DNA of 64,000 bases, from contig MQUF01000015.1 of the NCBI GenBank assembly GCA_001914235.1, positions 34,280 through 98,279 on the forward strand, in the 5' to 3' direction. Within the stretch, counting starts at the first letter, position 1. Each line of letters opens with the position of its first letter. Below, one piece after another: positions 56,349-64,000 of this stretch. Made by a program: the position numbers and the translations under genes. Under the pieces are notes generated by a model, which worked only from the letters and a program-made list of their open reading frames with translations, searched no databases and was not told the origin of the DNA. Source of the DNA: Desulfobulbaceae bacterium DB1 (GTDB lineage Bacteria; Desulfobacterota; Desulfobulbia; Desulfobulbales; SURF-16).

Positions 56349-57486
56349 TGGCGACCTCCTTGCCTGCTGCTGGTTGAGGTGGAGCTGGCAAGCGTCGAAT
56401 CCGGCCAAAGCCTCTGGTGCCCATGCCGCCGATGCCGAAATACTCCGCCAGGTCAAGACCGGCAAACACCACATCCATGGCAGTGTCATCAGATTCAGAG
56501 CCGTTACCCCATCTACCATCAGTTGCAGCCTTCATGTCATAGTATCGTAGGCAATCATCATCAAACCATTTCCTTGACTCTTCCATAGCCTTTCCAAAAA
56601 CTTTCTCATCATTTTGTTCATTTTTCTTCAATAAGTTCCAATTAATCAGAAGTGGGATTTGTTCCTTCTTTCCTTCCTCATCCGATTTGTTTAACAGCGC
56701 CTGCCACCCGGAAAGTTTCGTCATTGAGGGGAATTCTTTACGGAAATCATCCTGCACGACATCCATCCAGAGAATGGTGGCTCGGGGGATGGCCTCGTAG
56801 GTAAAGAGTGCGCCGTCGCTTGCGGCGCCGGTTTCCGGATCAATACTCACCGAGGTACGCACCTCAAGATTGGAGTTGACGATCTGGGGGAAGACCCCAT
56901 CGCTCACAATGACCATTCTGTTCTGAATATCCGTGGGAATGTTTCCGTTAACAGGGGGAAGTGTTTTGTTGCCCCCTTCTTTCTCCAGCATCAGCCAGCC
57001 AAGATTGATGCAGTTCTTCTGAGTAACCTCAGATTTCCATATGGCTTTGGACTTATCGGATAGTGATGGAATGCCGGTTATACCCATGTCCCGCAGCGCC
57101 GAAGGGCAGGTCACCCATACCGGACCGGTCATGGAATAGACCGGAAACAGCAGGATTCTGGCATCGGAGAGGGAAACCACCCCGGCGGACGACTTGCCGG
57201 TGTTGGGGCTGTTGACAAACCCGAAGGTATAGCAGATCGGGCAGGTCGGCTGGCCGCAATGGCCTGTCTGGCCGGCGCATTTCATCTTATTGAAACGCCT
57301 GGCGGCATATTGGCGAATGGCGCCGCTGAGACTTGTGCCGGGGATCTTCGGCAGCCGGGTGCCCGGCTCCCGGACAATGGTATTGTCCACCCTTCCCAAC
57401 CGCATGCCTCCGGTGCCGACATGCACCGGGTCAATGGTCATTAAAATGATCTGATTTCCATAAGTTACATTCAACGGATCACTCAT
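56341..57486 (-). CDS. cmr4: Type III backbone RAMP Cmr4 (Cas7)
   Basis: 381 residues: HVGTGGMRLGRVDNTIVREP, TRLPKIPGTSLSGAIRQYAA, CYTFGF, AGVVSLSDARILLFPVYS and a C-terminal GIGGMGTRGFGRI loop. A Cys-rich patch CAGQTGHCGQPTCPIC may bind zinc. Forms the crRNA-binding backbone that cuts target RNA. Overlaps cas10 by 8 bp. Confidence 0.88.
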   Translation of the reverse strand: MSDPLNVTYGNQIILMTIDPVHVGTGGMRLGRVDNTIVREPGTRLPKIPGTSLSGAIRQYAARRFNKMKCAGQTGHCGQPTCPICYTFGFVNSPNTGKSSAGVVSLSDARILLFPVYSMTGPVWVTCPSALRDMGITGIPSLSDKSKAIWKSEVTQKNCINLGWLMLEKEGGNKTLPPVNGNIPTDIQNRMVIVSDGVFPQIVNSNLEVRTSVSIDPETGAASDGALFTYEAIPRATILWMDVVQDDFRKEFPSMTKLSGWQALLNKSDEEGKKEQIPLLINWNLLKKNEQNDEKVFGKAMEESRKWFDDDCLRYYDMKAATDGRWGNGSESDDTAMDVVFAGLDLAEYFGIGGMGTRGFGRIRRLPAPPQPAAGKEVANG

Positions 57487-60400
57487 CGTCTTGCTCCTTC
57501 TTTTCAGTTTCAGGGCGTTCCTTTTGCACCTGCATGTAAAGTTCGATGGTATCGGTCAGCAGCCCGCTTGCAGCAAAATGCGCCCATTGCGCAAGCCACG
57601 CATCCTTATCCGGATCGGCTCCCCAGTGCTTACACGGGTTTTTGTTTTTGTCCTTCCAGTCGAGCTTGGCCAGGCAATCTCGAAAAAATTGTTCAAGCTC
57701 ATTGCGAAGTCCGGCATCCGATTTTTCCCATGTCGATAACTTTGCCTCGATGATACTGTGCAGTCCGTAGATCTGATTGGTCGTCAGGCAACTGAAAAGC
57801 GTCCGCCGGATGGAGTCAATTTTTTCCATCTCATCAAGCAGGTAGGGGCGGTGCCGCTGTTCCGGGTTGAGCCGGCAGCCATCCTCCCCATAACCGATCT
57901 CGAAACGACGGGCCGCGGTGTCGAGCCATACCCAGTCCAGGGTGGAGGGGGCAAAGAAGATCTTGTCACCCGCCTGAAGGGATTCGACATGACGCATGGT
58001 CACAACGTTGTCCTTTTCCGTATCTTTGTCCTGTCGGGTAACTTTCCAGTCCCCCGGCCTGCCGCTGTCGGTCTCTTCAGAGGCTGCCAGCTTGACATGC
58101 GGATACCACGCGTCTTTTGTCTCGCCATCGCCCATGCAGGCGGGCACATGCCACATGATGGTTTTGCCATGGTTTTCGTTGCGCAGCGCAACGACGCATA
58201 CTTCGGCAAAATGGTCATTATCACAGCGCAGAAATTGTTTCTCATCGGGAAGATCATCAGTAATGTGCTTTAATTCCTCAACCACCCATCTGTCCGGCAT
58301 GGACCTTTTCTGCGTGAGCATTCTGACGCCGGCATTGAGGATCGCCCGGAGCGGTGTGCGATGCTGAGCAAACACAATGCCAAGATGGATGGGCAGCCGG
58401 TTGAGCACCTTGCCCATTTCCCGCTCGTATTTTTCCTTGATGCGGCGGGCAATCTCCCAGCCCTTATCGCCAGGGACAAGGGCCATGAAATGCTGGGGCT
58501 CGCGGAGAATGGGAATGGCGGGGATATATTCAGAATCTGCGACTTGTTCGGTTGCCCGTATCGTGATTAAACCCCACTCCTTATCTTTACCTCCGTACCC
58601 GCTGGGTTCATAAATAGGTATGGTTTTGTTGCGAAGGAATTCCTCAATGGAAGACTCTTTTAATTGATTTGCGAGATATTCAAGATTGTCCGCGCTGATG
58701 AAGCGACCTTGACCATTGTTATGAATAGGATCCCAGACAACATTCATCTTTATGACACCTTTCAGAAGAAGCTCATAGGCATGAAATTTCCCCGGCATTT
58801 GATTTGTGTCTTCTTTCCCCGCTTCAAGCTTTCCCATGATTTGTAGGCGCGGGCCTTTACGGAGAGTAACTTTTTCGATGCTGTCAGTGATCTCCCGCCA
58901 GAATTGGCGTGTCACCTCCCAAACCCGGCGCAAGCGGGCAAAGGATTGCGAGCGGGCACCTTTCTGAAAACTGTCGGCACAGTTTTTTCGGTTTTCAACT
59001 TGAGAGGGATAGAAGTGATTGTCGAGAAAATGGTGCAGATCAAATGAGCCCGTTATAAGGGCAAGGCGTTCGTTGCGATCGGCAACCTCATCCGTCCAGA
59101 CCGTAAACTCGCCAAGCTTTTCTGTGGCCCATTCTTCGGCGATGCCACGTCTTCGGTCCATGCAGATGCAGCAGATATGCCGGGATGCGGCCTTGTCACG
59201 ATAATAGTCAGGGTTATGCCGGTAGCCGTCAACCTTATGGGCGCCATAGCCTTGGGGCCGGAGCCCGCAGGCAGTGCAAATCTGACGGGGGGCATGTTGC
59301 TGATTGGCCCAGGCCTCCTCCATCTCTTTTATGTTCACTTCAAGCGCGGGATCACCATGGTGAAAAGACTTAATGGCGCGGTCGATTTGCTTTCTTTCGT
59401 TTTCTCCTCGAATCGGCCATGAGGTGAAATGACCGGAAAGGATGATCTCGGGTTTTACGTCTACCTTCTCGAAGGCTGCGTCTATTATCTCCCGGGTTGT
59501 CATGTACAACCCGGAGTCCTTCGGGACATCGGGGAACACAAAGGCCGAACCATTTTCATCCCGGTACACCTCCATGGCCAGAGGGATATCCTCCAGATTG
59601 CGCCTGACACCTTCAAGGGATTCATGAAGAAGCTTTTGGCGCACCCTGATGTCCGCCATTTTGGCGGCCTGGCTCAAATAGGTCAGCCCATCAACGCTGA
59701 CCCGCAATATCCGCCACGTCAGGCTGTTTGGAGAGGCGTCATTATCAAAAAACCGGTGAGAAATCGCTTGGTTCCGGTAGATCAGGCCGTTGGCAAAGGC
59801 CAGCAGAAAGGCGGTTCCGGCGTGGCCGATATCCCAGACAGACACGTCATTGATGGGCCGGTTGGTATCGGCGATGGCCTGCGACAGGGGCTTTTGCAGC
59901 TCCCCGGCGAAAAGTGTAAATGGGAATGGGGTCGCCCTGTTCAGCAAATATTTCTGGATAATCCCTTCAACTTCCAGCTTCAGTTCATCTATTTGCGGTG
60001 TGCCGTTGGGATCTGAACAGTCCTTTATTCTCCGTTCCCACCCGAAGGGGGTGGCCTGCCAGAGGTTTTTGGGGTCTTTTTGTGGGTCCTTGAGAATACC
60101 TTCTTTCTCTCCACCGGAGGCGGCGCGATGGGCGCGGTTCATGAGATGGGTGAGGCGGGACCCCTTGGAGAAAATTTTTTCAATGCCGTAAGGCCCTCCT
60201 GTTGGGATGGCGTACAATTGGCTTTCCGGTTTCCCCTGCCCGAGATATTCTATTAAATCCCCAGGACGGTAAAGACGATCATCAAAGGGGAAGGGTAACG
60301 CGAAGCAGTTACCGGCCAGTGCCTCTATCGTTTCATCGGTCAAGATAACGGAAGTGGGCATGACGTTGCGGTGTTTCTCTTCCCAAAGTTCCTCCATTGT

Positions 60401-60613
60401 CGAGGGAGTCGCCGCCAGATCGCAACTGACTAATCCAATTATATGCTGGAAAAGAAATGTTTTTGGTTTGCCGGACAGAATATCTTCAATAAAATGGGAA
60501 CTCACCTTGCCCAGGTTGTGGAGGAGCGCCCCTGCCAAGGCAAGTAGGATACCCTCCCTATGTGATCCGATCATGCGTATAAAATTCTGTGCGTTGTCAG
60601 GTGTGGCTGCCAT
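57479..60613 (-). CDS. cas10: Cas10, Csx11/type III-C-like, without recognisable GGDD
   Basis: About 1044 residues from ATG 60613 (alternative 60697). N-terminal HD position reads H32-N33 (ALLHNLGKVSSHF) instead of HD. Zinc-finger-like cysteines near 460-500 (ICTACGLRPQ, HICCICMDRRRG). Where the palm-2 GGDD should be the sequence reads ALVPGDKGWEIARRI (V713-P-G-D-K-G). This matches Csx11-type Cas10 with inactive cyclase. Such a complex would not be expected to make cyclic oligoadenylate. Overlaps RAMP by 17 bp. Confidence 0.88.
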   Translation of the reverse strand: MAATPDNAQNFIRMIGSHREGILLALAGALLHNLGKVSSHFIEDILSGKPKTFLFQHIIGLVSCDLAATPSTMEELWEEKHRNVMPTSVILTDETIEALAGNCFALPFPFDDRLYRPGDLIEYLGQGKPESQLYAIPTGGPYGIEKIFSKGSRLTHLMNRAHRAASGGEKEGILKDPQKDPKNLWQATPFGWERRIKDCSDPNGTPQIDELKLEVEGIIQKYLLNRATPFPFTLFAGELQKPLSQAIADTNRPINDVSVWDIGHAGTAFLLAFANGLIYRNQAISHRFFDNDASPNSLTWRILRVSVDGLTYLSQAAKMADIRVRQKLLHESLEGVRRNLEDIPLAMEVYRDENGSAFVFPDVPKDSGLYMTTREIIDAAFEKVDVKPEIILSGHFTSWPIRGENERKQIDRAIKSFHHGDPALEVNIKEMEEAWANQQHAPRQICTACGLRPQGYGAHKVDGYRHNPDYYRDKAASRHICCICMDRRRGIAEEWATEKLGEFTVWTDEVADRNERLALITGSFDLHHFLDNHFYPSQVENRKNCADSFQKGARSQSFARLRRVWEVTRQFWREITDSIEKVTLRKGPRLQIMGKLEAGKEDTNQMPGKFHAYELLLKGVIKMNVVWDPIHNNGQGRFISADNLEYLANQLKESSIEEFLRNKTIPIYEPSGYGGKDKEWGLITIRATEQVADSEYIPAIPILREPQHFMALVPGDKGWEIARRIKEKYEREMGKVLNRLPIHLGIVFAQHRTPLRAILNAGVRMLTQKRSMPDRWVVEELKHITDDLPDEKQFLRCDNDHFAEVCVVALRNENHGKTIMWHVPACMGDGETKDAWYPHVKLAASEETDSGRPGDWKVTRQDKDTEKDNVVTMRHVESLQAGDKIFFAPSTLDWVWLDTAARRFEIGYGEDGCRLNPEQRHRPYLLDEMEKIDSIRRTLFSCLTTNQIYGLHSIIEAKLSTWEKSDAGLRNELEQFFRDCLAKLDWKDKNKNPCKHWGADPDKDAWLAQWAHFAASGLLTDTIELYMQVQKERPETEKKEQDDE

Positions 60614-61838
60614 TTCGCTGTTCCTCGTCAAAAGTCGCTGAATCTCCGGCTTCTTTGTCAATTGGATATTGGGACCTGCAGAACTCTTTGAATCCATCGA
60701 GCAAGGCGAAAGGCTTGCCTGTACTCGGGTCTAAGATGTTTGCCAACCCGTAACCGCTGCTGGTTTTGGCTCCGAATCCATGTGTTGTCATCATGGCCCA
60801 GACCCCATCAGTCACGGTGTCGAAATCAGTCATGCGGCTTTCCGGGGTGGTGCCGCCAAAGGGGGCATACAGCAAGTTGAAGGTTCCTTCTGTGTCCTTG
60901 GGGACGCATTCCAGGTAAATGGGGTGCGTGCCTGCACCGGTTAACCGGCTGTGGGGGTTGATGGCTTCAAGGCCGATCCTGTTAAAGTAGGTGGGGTAAA
61001 AATAGAGGCAGCCTTGATATCCATCGATATCTTTATTTCGCAAATTTTCACCTTCGAGCTGATGCAGGAAATCCTCGCCGATTTTTTTTGCCTCATTCCC
61101 GATGCCCTCGCTCCATTCTTTGTATTGACTTTCATCCGACGACGCCGTTTCGATTCGGAATATGGCCAAGGCTCTGTTGAGAAAATCGCCGGAGCCATCC
61201 TTTTCATTGCCAAAAAGCCGCCAGAGACTTTGGCGTTTAGCGAAAAATTGTGCTTCACTCAGCTTGCCATCCTGCAGATCGGCCACCAGTTCCCGGATTA
61301 CCACCGACCGCAAATTCCCCTTCCACTGGCTTGCGGCAATATAGGGTACCTTGAAAACCCATTCCTTTCTGACCGGATTGTCGACAGGGTAAAAGTCAGA
61401 GTCATCCTTGCTCAGATAGTTTTTTTTGAGCTTGAAAGTCAGACAGAGCGGCCATGACTGGCTGGGGATGCGTTCCGAGGGTGGTGAAGCTGGTTCAAGA
61501 CCTAAATCTTTAATTAGATTTTTCCTGGCGGCAAAAAAACTCTCGGAGAAGATATTCTTGTATAGACGAGGAAGGCATTCTCTAACCTTTTTTTTTGCCC
61601 TTCCGTCCTTGTTTTCTTTCCTATTATCTTCTTGCTTTTTTTGGGTATTTGCATTCGTCTGAGCAAGTAACTGTACCCGCGCGAATGAGTCAGATATATC
61701 CCGAAATTTGTCTATCGTTGGATCTCTTCTTCCATTACCGCAAGCCAATAAGTCAACAATCTCTTCCTGAAACTTTTCCTGCTGTTCCTCTCTTTTTGAA
61801 AAAAATGTGTATTCGGCGAAATAATCATATTTCATCAT
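60597..61838 (-). CDS. Type III RAMP protein (Cmr6/Cmr1-like)
   Basis: 413 residues: VPYIAASQWKGNLRSVVIRE, LFGNE, GCLYFYPTYFNRIGLEAINP, TGAGTHPIYLE and HGFGAKTSSGYGLA, the glycine-rich RAMP end. The N-terminal 100 residues are a charged extension. Starts 4 bp inside the truncated gene. Likely a Cas7-group subunit at the 3' side of the effector. Confidence 0.8.
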   Translation of the reverse strand: MMKYDYFAEYTFFSKREEQQEKFQEEIVDLLACGNGRRDPTIDKFRDISDSFARVQLLAQTNANTQKKQEDNRKENKDGRAKKKVRECLPRLYKNIFSESFFAARKNLIKDLGLEPASPPSERIPSQSWPLCLTFKLKKNYLSKDDSDFYPVDNPVRKEWVFKVPYIAASQWKGNLRSVVIRELVADLQDGKLSEAQFFAKRQSLWRLFGNEKDGSGDFLNRALAIFRIETASSDESQYKEWSEGIGNEAKKIGEDFLHQLEGENLRNKDIDGYQGCLYFYPTYFNRIGLEAINPHSRLTGAGTHPIYLECVPKDTEGTFNLLYAPFGGTTPESRMTDFDTVTDGVWAMMTTHGFGAKTSSGYGLANILDPSTGKPFALLDGFKEFCRSQYPIDKEAGDSATFDEEQRNGSHT

Positions 61839-62362
61839 ATTGATGCCCCCTCTTTCTCTTGCAGAAGAGTTTCCAGGTAATTTAGGCCGTCTTCAGACTC
61901 ACAACTGAGCCATTCCCGATCTGCTACCTCATGATTGCCCCAATCACCGGATATGTAATCAATAAAAGCCGAGGAGCACATTTCCTGCTGCAAACAGGCC
62001 AGCAAAAAATGCTGCATGTCTTCATCCGGCATCACCTCATCGTTGATGGGCAGCCAGCCCCAGATGCGGAACTCCCAGAGATTTTCCTTTAGGTCAATGC
62101 AATAGGCATGGGATACGTTGATTTTTGAGGCTAATCCCCGCATTATCTGGCAATTCTTAGGTGGAGGATATTTTTTTACGGGCAGGTATGTGTTTTGGTC
62201 CAGCTCGTCTGTTGAGCCGAATAGATAATTATCCAGACCCTCATCCAGTGTTTTTCCTCTTTTGTAACGCAACCAGTTGCGTAGTGTCGGGGATGTCGGC
62301 ACTAACCCCCATCCCCGTGGACGGGAACAACGAAGCATGAAACTTTGAGAAAAATAGGCCAT
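61835..62362 (-). pseudogene. First cas gene of operon, apparently cut by the IS110-type element
   Basis: 175 residues: MLRCSRPRGWGLVPTSP..., FRIWGWLPINDEVMPD. An in-frame TAG lies 9-12 bases before its ATG and the transposase gene starts 46 bp away. It may be the C-terminal part of a Cmr1-like RAMP, otherwise a small unknown cas protein. The FRIWGWLP segment recalls Cmr1 C-termini, but this is weak. Might be intact. Confidence 0.45.
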
Positions 62363-62408
62363 AGTTATTCCCTAAATTTTCCATCACGAAAACAAAAGGA
62401 GGATAACC

Positions 62409-63674
62409 ATGGCCAGGAAGGGAAAAGATACCAGATTACTATCAGTCATACACCCAATTTGTTGTGGACTTGATGTTCACAAAGGGAAAATTTCAGCCTG
62501 CTTGATCACAATGGACCAAACAGGCAAAGAAGCATACGAAATACGCGAGTATGGCACATTCACCGATGAACTTATCGAGTTACGGGAGTGGTTGATAGAT
62601 AGCCACTGTCCCATTGTTGCCATGGAAAGCACAGGAGTATACTGGCGTCCGGTTCATAATATAATTGAAGGGTACCTGGAAGTCATTCTTGTCAATGCTC
62701 GTCATGTAAAAAATGTACCAGGCCGCAAGACCGACATTGAAGATAGCCGCTGGCTTGCTGGTTTACTCAGGGTAGGACTTGTCCGTGGCAGCTTTATTCC
62801 CGAGAAGTCAGTTCGCCATTGGCGGGAATTGGGTCGGAGCAGGAAGAAATACAGTCAAAGTCTCGGAGACCACAAAAGACGTGTTCATAAGGTTTTCGAG
62901 ACGGCCAATATCAAGATCGACAGTGTTGTATCAGATCTTTTTGGAGTAACGGGTCGGAATCTGATAGAGCTTCTCTGTGCCGCGGAATCACCAATCGGCC
63001 TTGAGCAAATAGAACAATGCACCAAGGGCAGTTTGAAGTCGAAAGTAAAAGAGTTGTATCGAAGCATACAGGGCTTTTTTGAAGATCACCATCGTTTCTT
63101 GCTGATGAGTTTGATGAGGATGATCACAATCATCGAGACGGAAATAGCCATCATCACAGAACGGATGCAGGCAATGATGTCCAGCCATGATGACATAATC
63201 AGCCGTCTTGATGTTGTTCCGGGGATAAATGAAGTTTCTGCTCAATATGTCCTCGGTGAACTTGGACCAACCCTGCAAGAGTTTTCCTCCTCAGGGGCAC
63301 TGGCGTCCTGGTCAGGATTATGCCCGGGGAACAATGAAAGTGCAGGCAAAAGGCGTAGCGGGAAGTCGCCTGTTCGCAAGCATGTTTTCAAGACTGTCAT
63401 GGTGGAGATAGCCTGGGCGGCGGTAAAAACAAAAGGGACGTATTACCGAGACAAATATTACCGGATTCGAGCCCGATTAGGTCCACGAAAAGCCATTGTG
63501 GCAATAGCCCATCGGATACTGAAGGCCATTTACGCAATTATCAAGAATGGTGAGGAATATAAAGAGCTTGGAGAGGATTATCTTTCCAGGAAGAATGCCG
63601 AGAACAAGATAACCATATTGAAAAGAAAGGCAAAAGAATTGGGTTATGAACTGGTGCCCATTGCGGCATCATAA
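62409..63674 (+). CDS. IS110-family transposase
   Basis: 421 residues. DEDD domain: CCGLDVHKGKISACL, VAMESTGVYWRPV, VKNVPGRKTDIEDSRWLAGL; Transposase_20 part: LDVVPGINEVSAQYVLGELG and LASWSGLCPGNNESAGK with the serine. Intact. Oriented against the cas operon at its head. Confidence 0.93.
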   Translation: MARKGKDTRLLSVIHPICCGLDVHKGKISACLITMDQTGKEAYEIREYGTFTDELIELREWLIDSHCPIVAMESTGVYWRPVHNIIEGYLEVILVNARHVKNVPGRKTDIEDSRWLAGLLRVGLVRGSFIPEKSVRHWRELGRSRKKYSQSLGDHKRRVHKVFETANIKIDSVVSDLFGVTGRNLIELLCAAESPIGLEQIEQCTKGSLKSKVKELYRSIQGFFEDHHRFLLMSLMRMITIIETEIAIITERMQAMMSSHDDIISRLDVVPGINEVSAQYVLGELGPTLQEFSSSGALASWSGLCPGNNESAGKRRSGKSPVRKHVFKTVMVEIAWAAVKTKGTYYRDKYYRIRARLGPRKAIVAIAHRILKAIYAIIKNGEEYKELGEDYLSRKNAENKITILKRKAKELGYELVPIAAS

Positions 63675-64000
63675 GGGTAATAAGACCTGCGAAGAAATAA
63701 ATTACGTCAGCAGAGGTCGATTGTTAACTGAAGCCATTGAGCGCGGCACTAACATGACCGACAGCCATCTGTACAACGAATTGTCAGTCCGTATTACGGA
63801 ACTACGAATATAAAAATTATCTGCCAGAGGCTGATTCTGACACAATTAAAAAAAAAAGGACTTTGTTGCCCCCCAAACTGAGAGTTTCATATAAAGAAAG
63901 AACGAACACCGCAGAAAAAAAGCATAGCCCACAACGTGGCACCGCTTTTGCAATTAACCAAAACCAAGAAAAAAAACACAACTCCCCATGGAAATAGGTC
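63675..64000 (+). other. Non-coding 3' side of the IS110-type element
   Basis: No supported gene. Only 46 bp lie upstream of the transposase, so if this member carries a bridge RNA, as IS110/IS1111 relatives do, it more likely sits here (IS1111 style). Element end could not be fixed. Confidence 0.35.

Overview
The window looks like a chromosomal segment of a Desulfobacterota bacterium, most likely a relative of the Desulfobulbales. This is inferred from gene order (ffh-rpsP-khpA-rimM-trmD-SPOUT methylase-rplS-rnhB-yraN; rplU-rpmA-obgE-proB-proA-nadD) and from lineage-typical families: a fused B12/radical-SAM protein, a two-CW cysteine regulator, a FecR/CHASE2-cyclase cluster and a stand-alone IMP cyclohydrolase. 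No rRNA or tRNA gene was seen.

Region 1 (1-17.4 kb, + strand) is a dense housekeeping block: the end of ileS, lspA, fabD, ffh, ribosomal and rRNA/tRNA-modification genes, rnhB, yraN, pdxA, a P-loop protein, a TPR protein, a lipoprotein, a radical SAM protein and rng, closed by an intrinsic terminator. Region 2 (17.5-30 kb) is sensory and envelope: a 1359-residue hybrid kinase with two periplasmic solute-binding domains, an HTH/cysteine-cluster regulator with a duplicated upstream palindrome, and a leftward cluster of TPR/beta-barrel protein, FecR protein, CHASE2 adenylate cyclase and two small lipoproteins. Region 3 (30-41.7 kb) returns to housekeeping: rplU-rpmA-obgE-proBA, nadD, folE2, hslR, a stand-alone IMP cyclohydrolase, purN, pyrR, a soluble sensor kinase and a U32 family protein.

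Region 4 (41.7-64 kb) is an accessory island. It holds an IS256-type element with exact 8-bp target duplications inserted in the last codons of a DUF4276 gene; the AAA ATPase/DUF4276 pair (a defence candidate) between two similar 48-bp repeats; an IS1182 transposase; a DUF4143 ATPase; a RAYT-type transposase with its own repeats; and a CRISPR-Cas locus. That locus reads leftward: truncated gene, RAMP, Cas10, Cmr4, small subunit, RAMP, membrane protein, reverse transcriptase, leader, array of 18 repeats, cas1, cas2. Cas10 resembles the Csx11/type III-C branch and lacks a recognisable GGDD motif. The reverse transcriptase is broken by one extra G in a G5 run. An IS110-type element sits at the head of the operon.

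The strongest single observation is that spacer 14 matches, over 35 of 35 bases, the IS1182 transposase gene about 6 kb away in the same window. Given the inferred leader and promoter, the crRNA would have the same sense as the transposase mRNA. Together the locus suggests an RT-associated type III-C-like system that once sampled a resident insertion sequence and now carries lesions in its adaptation and effector genes.
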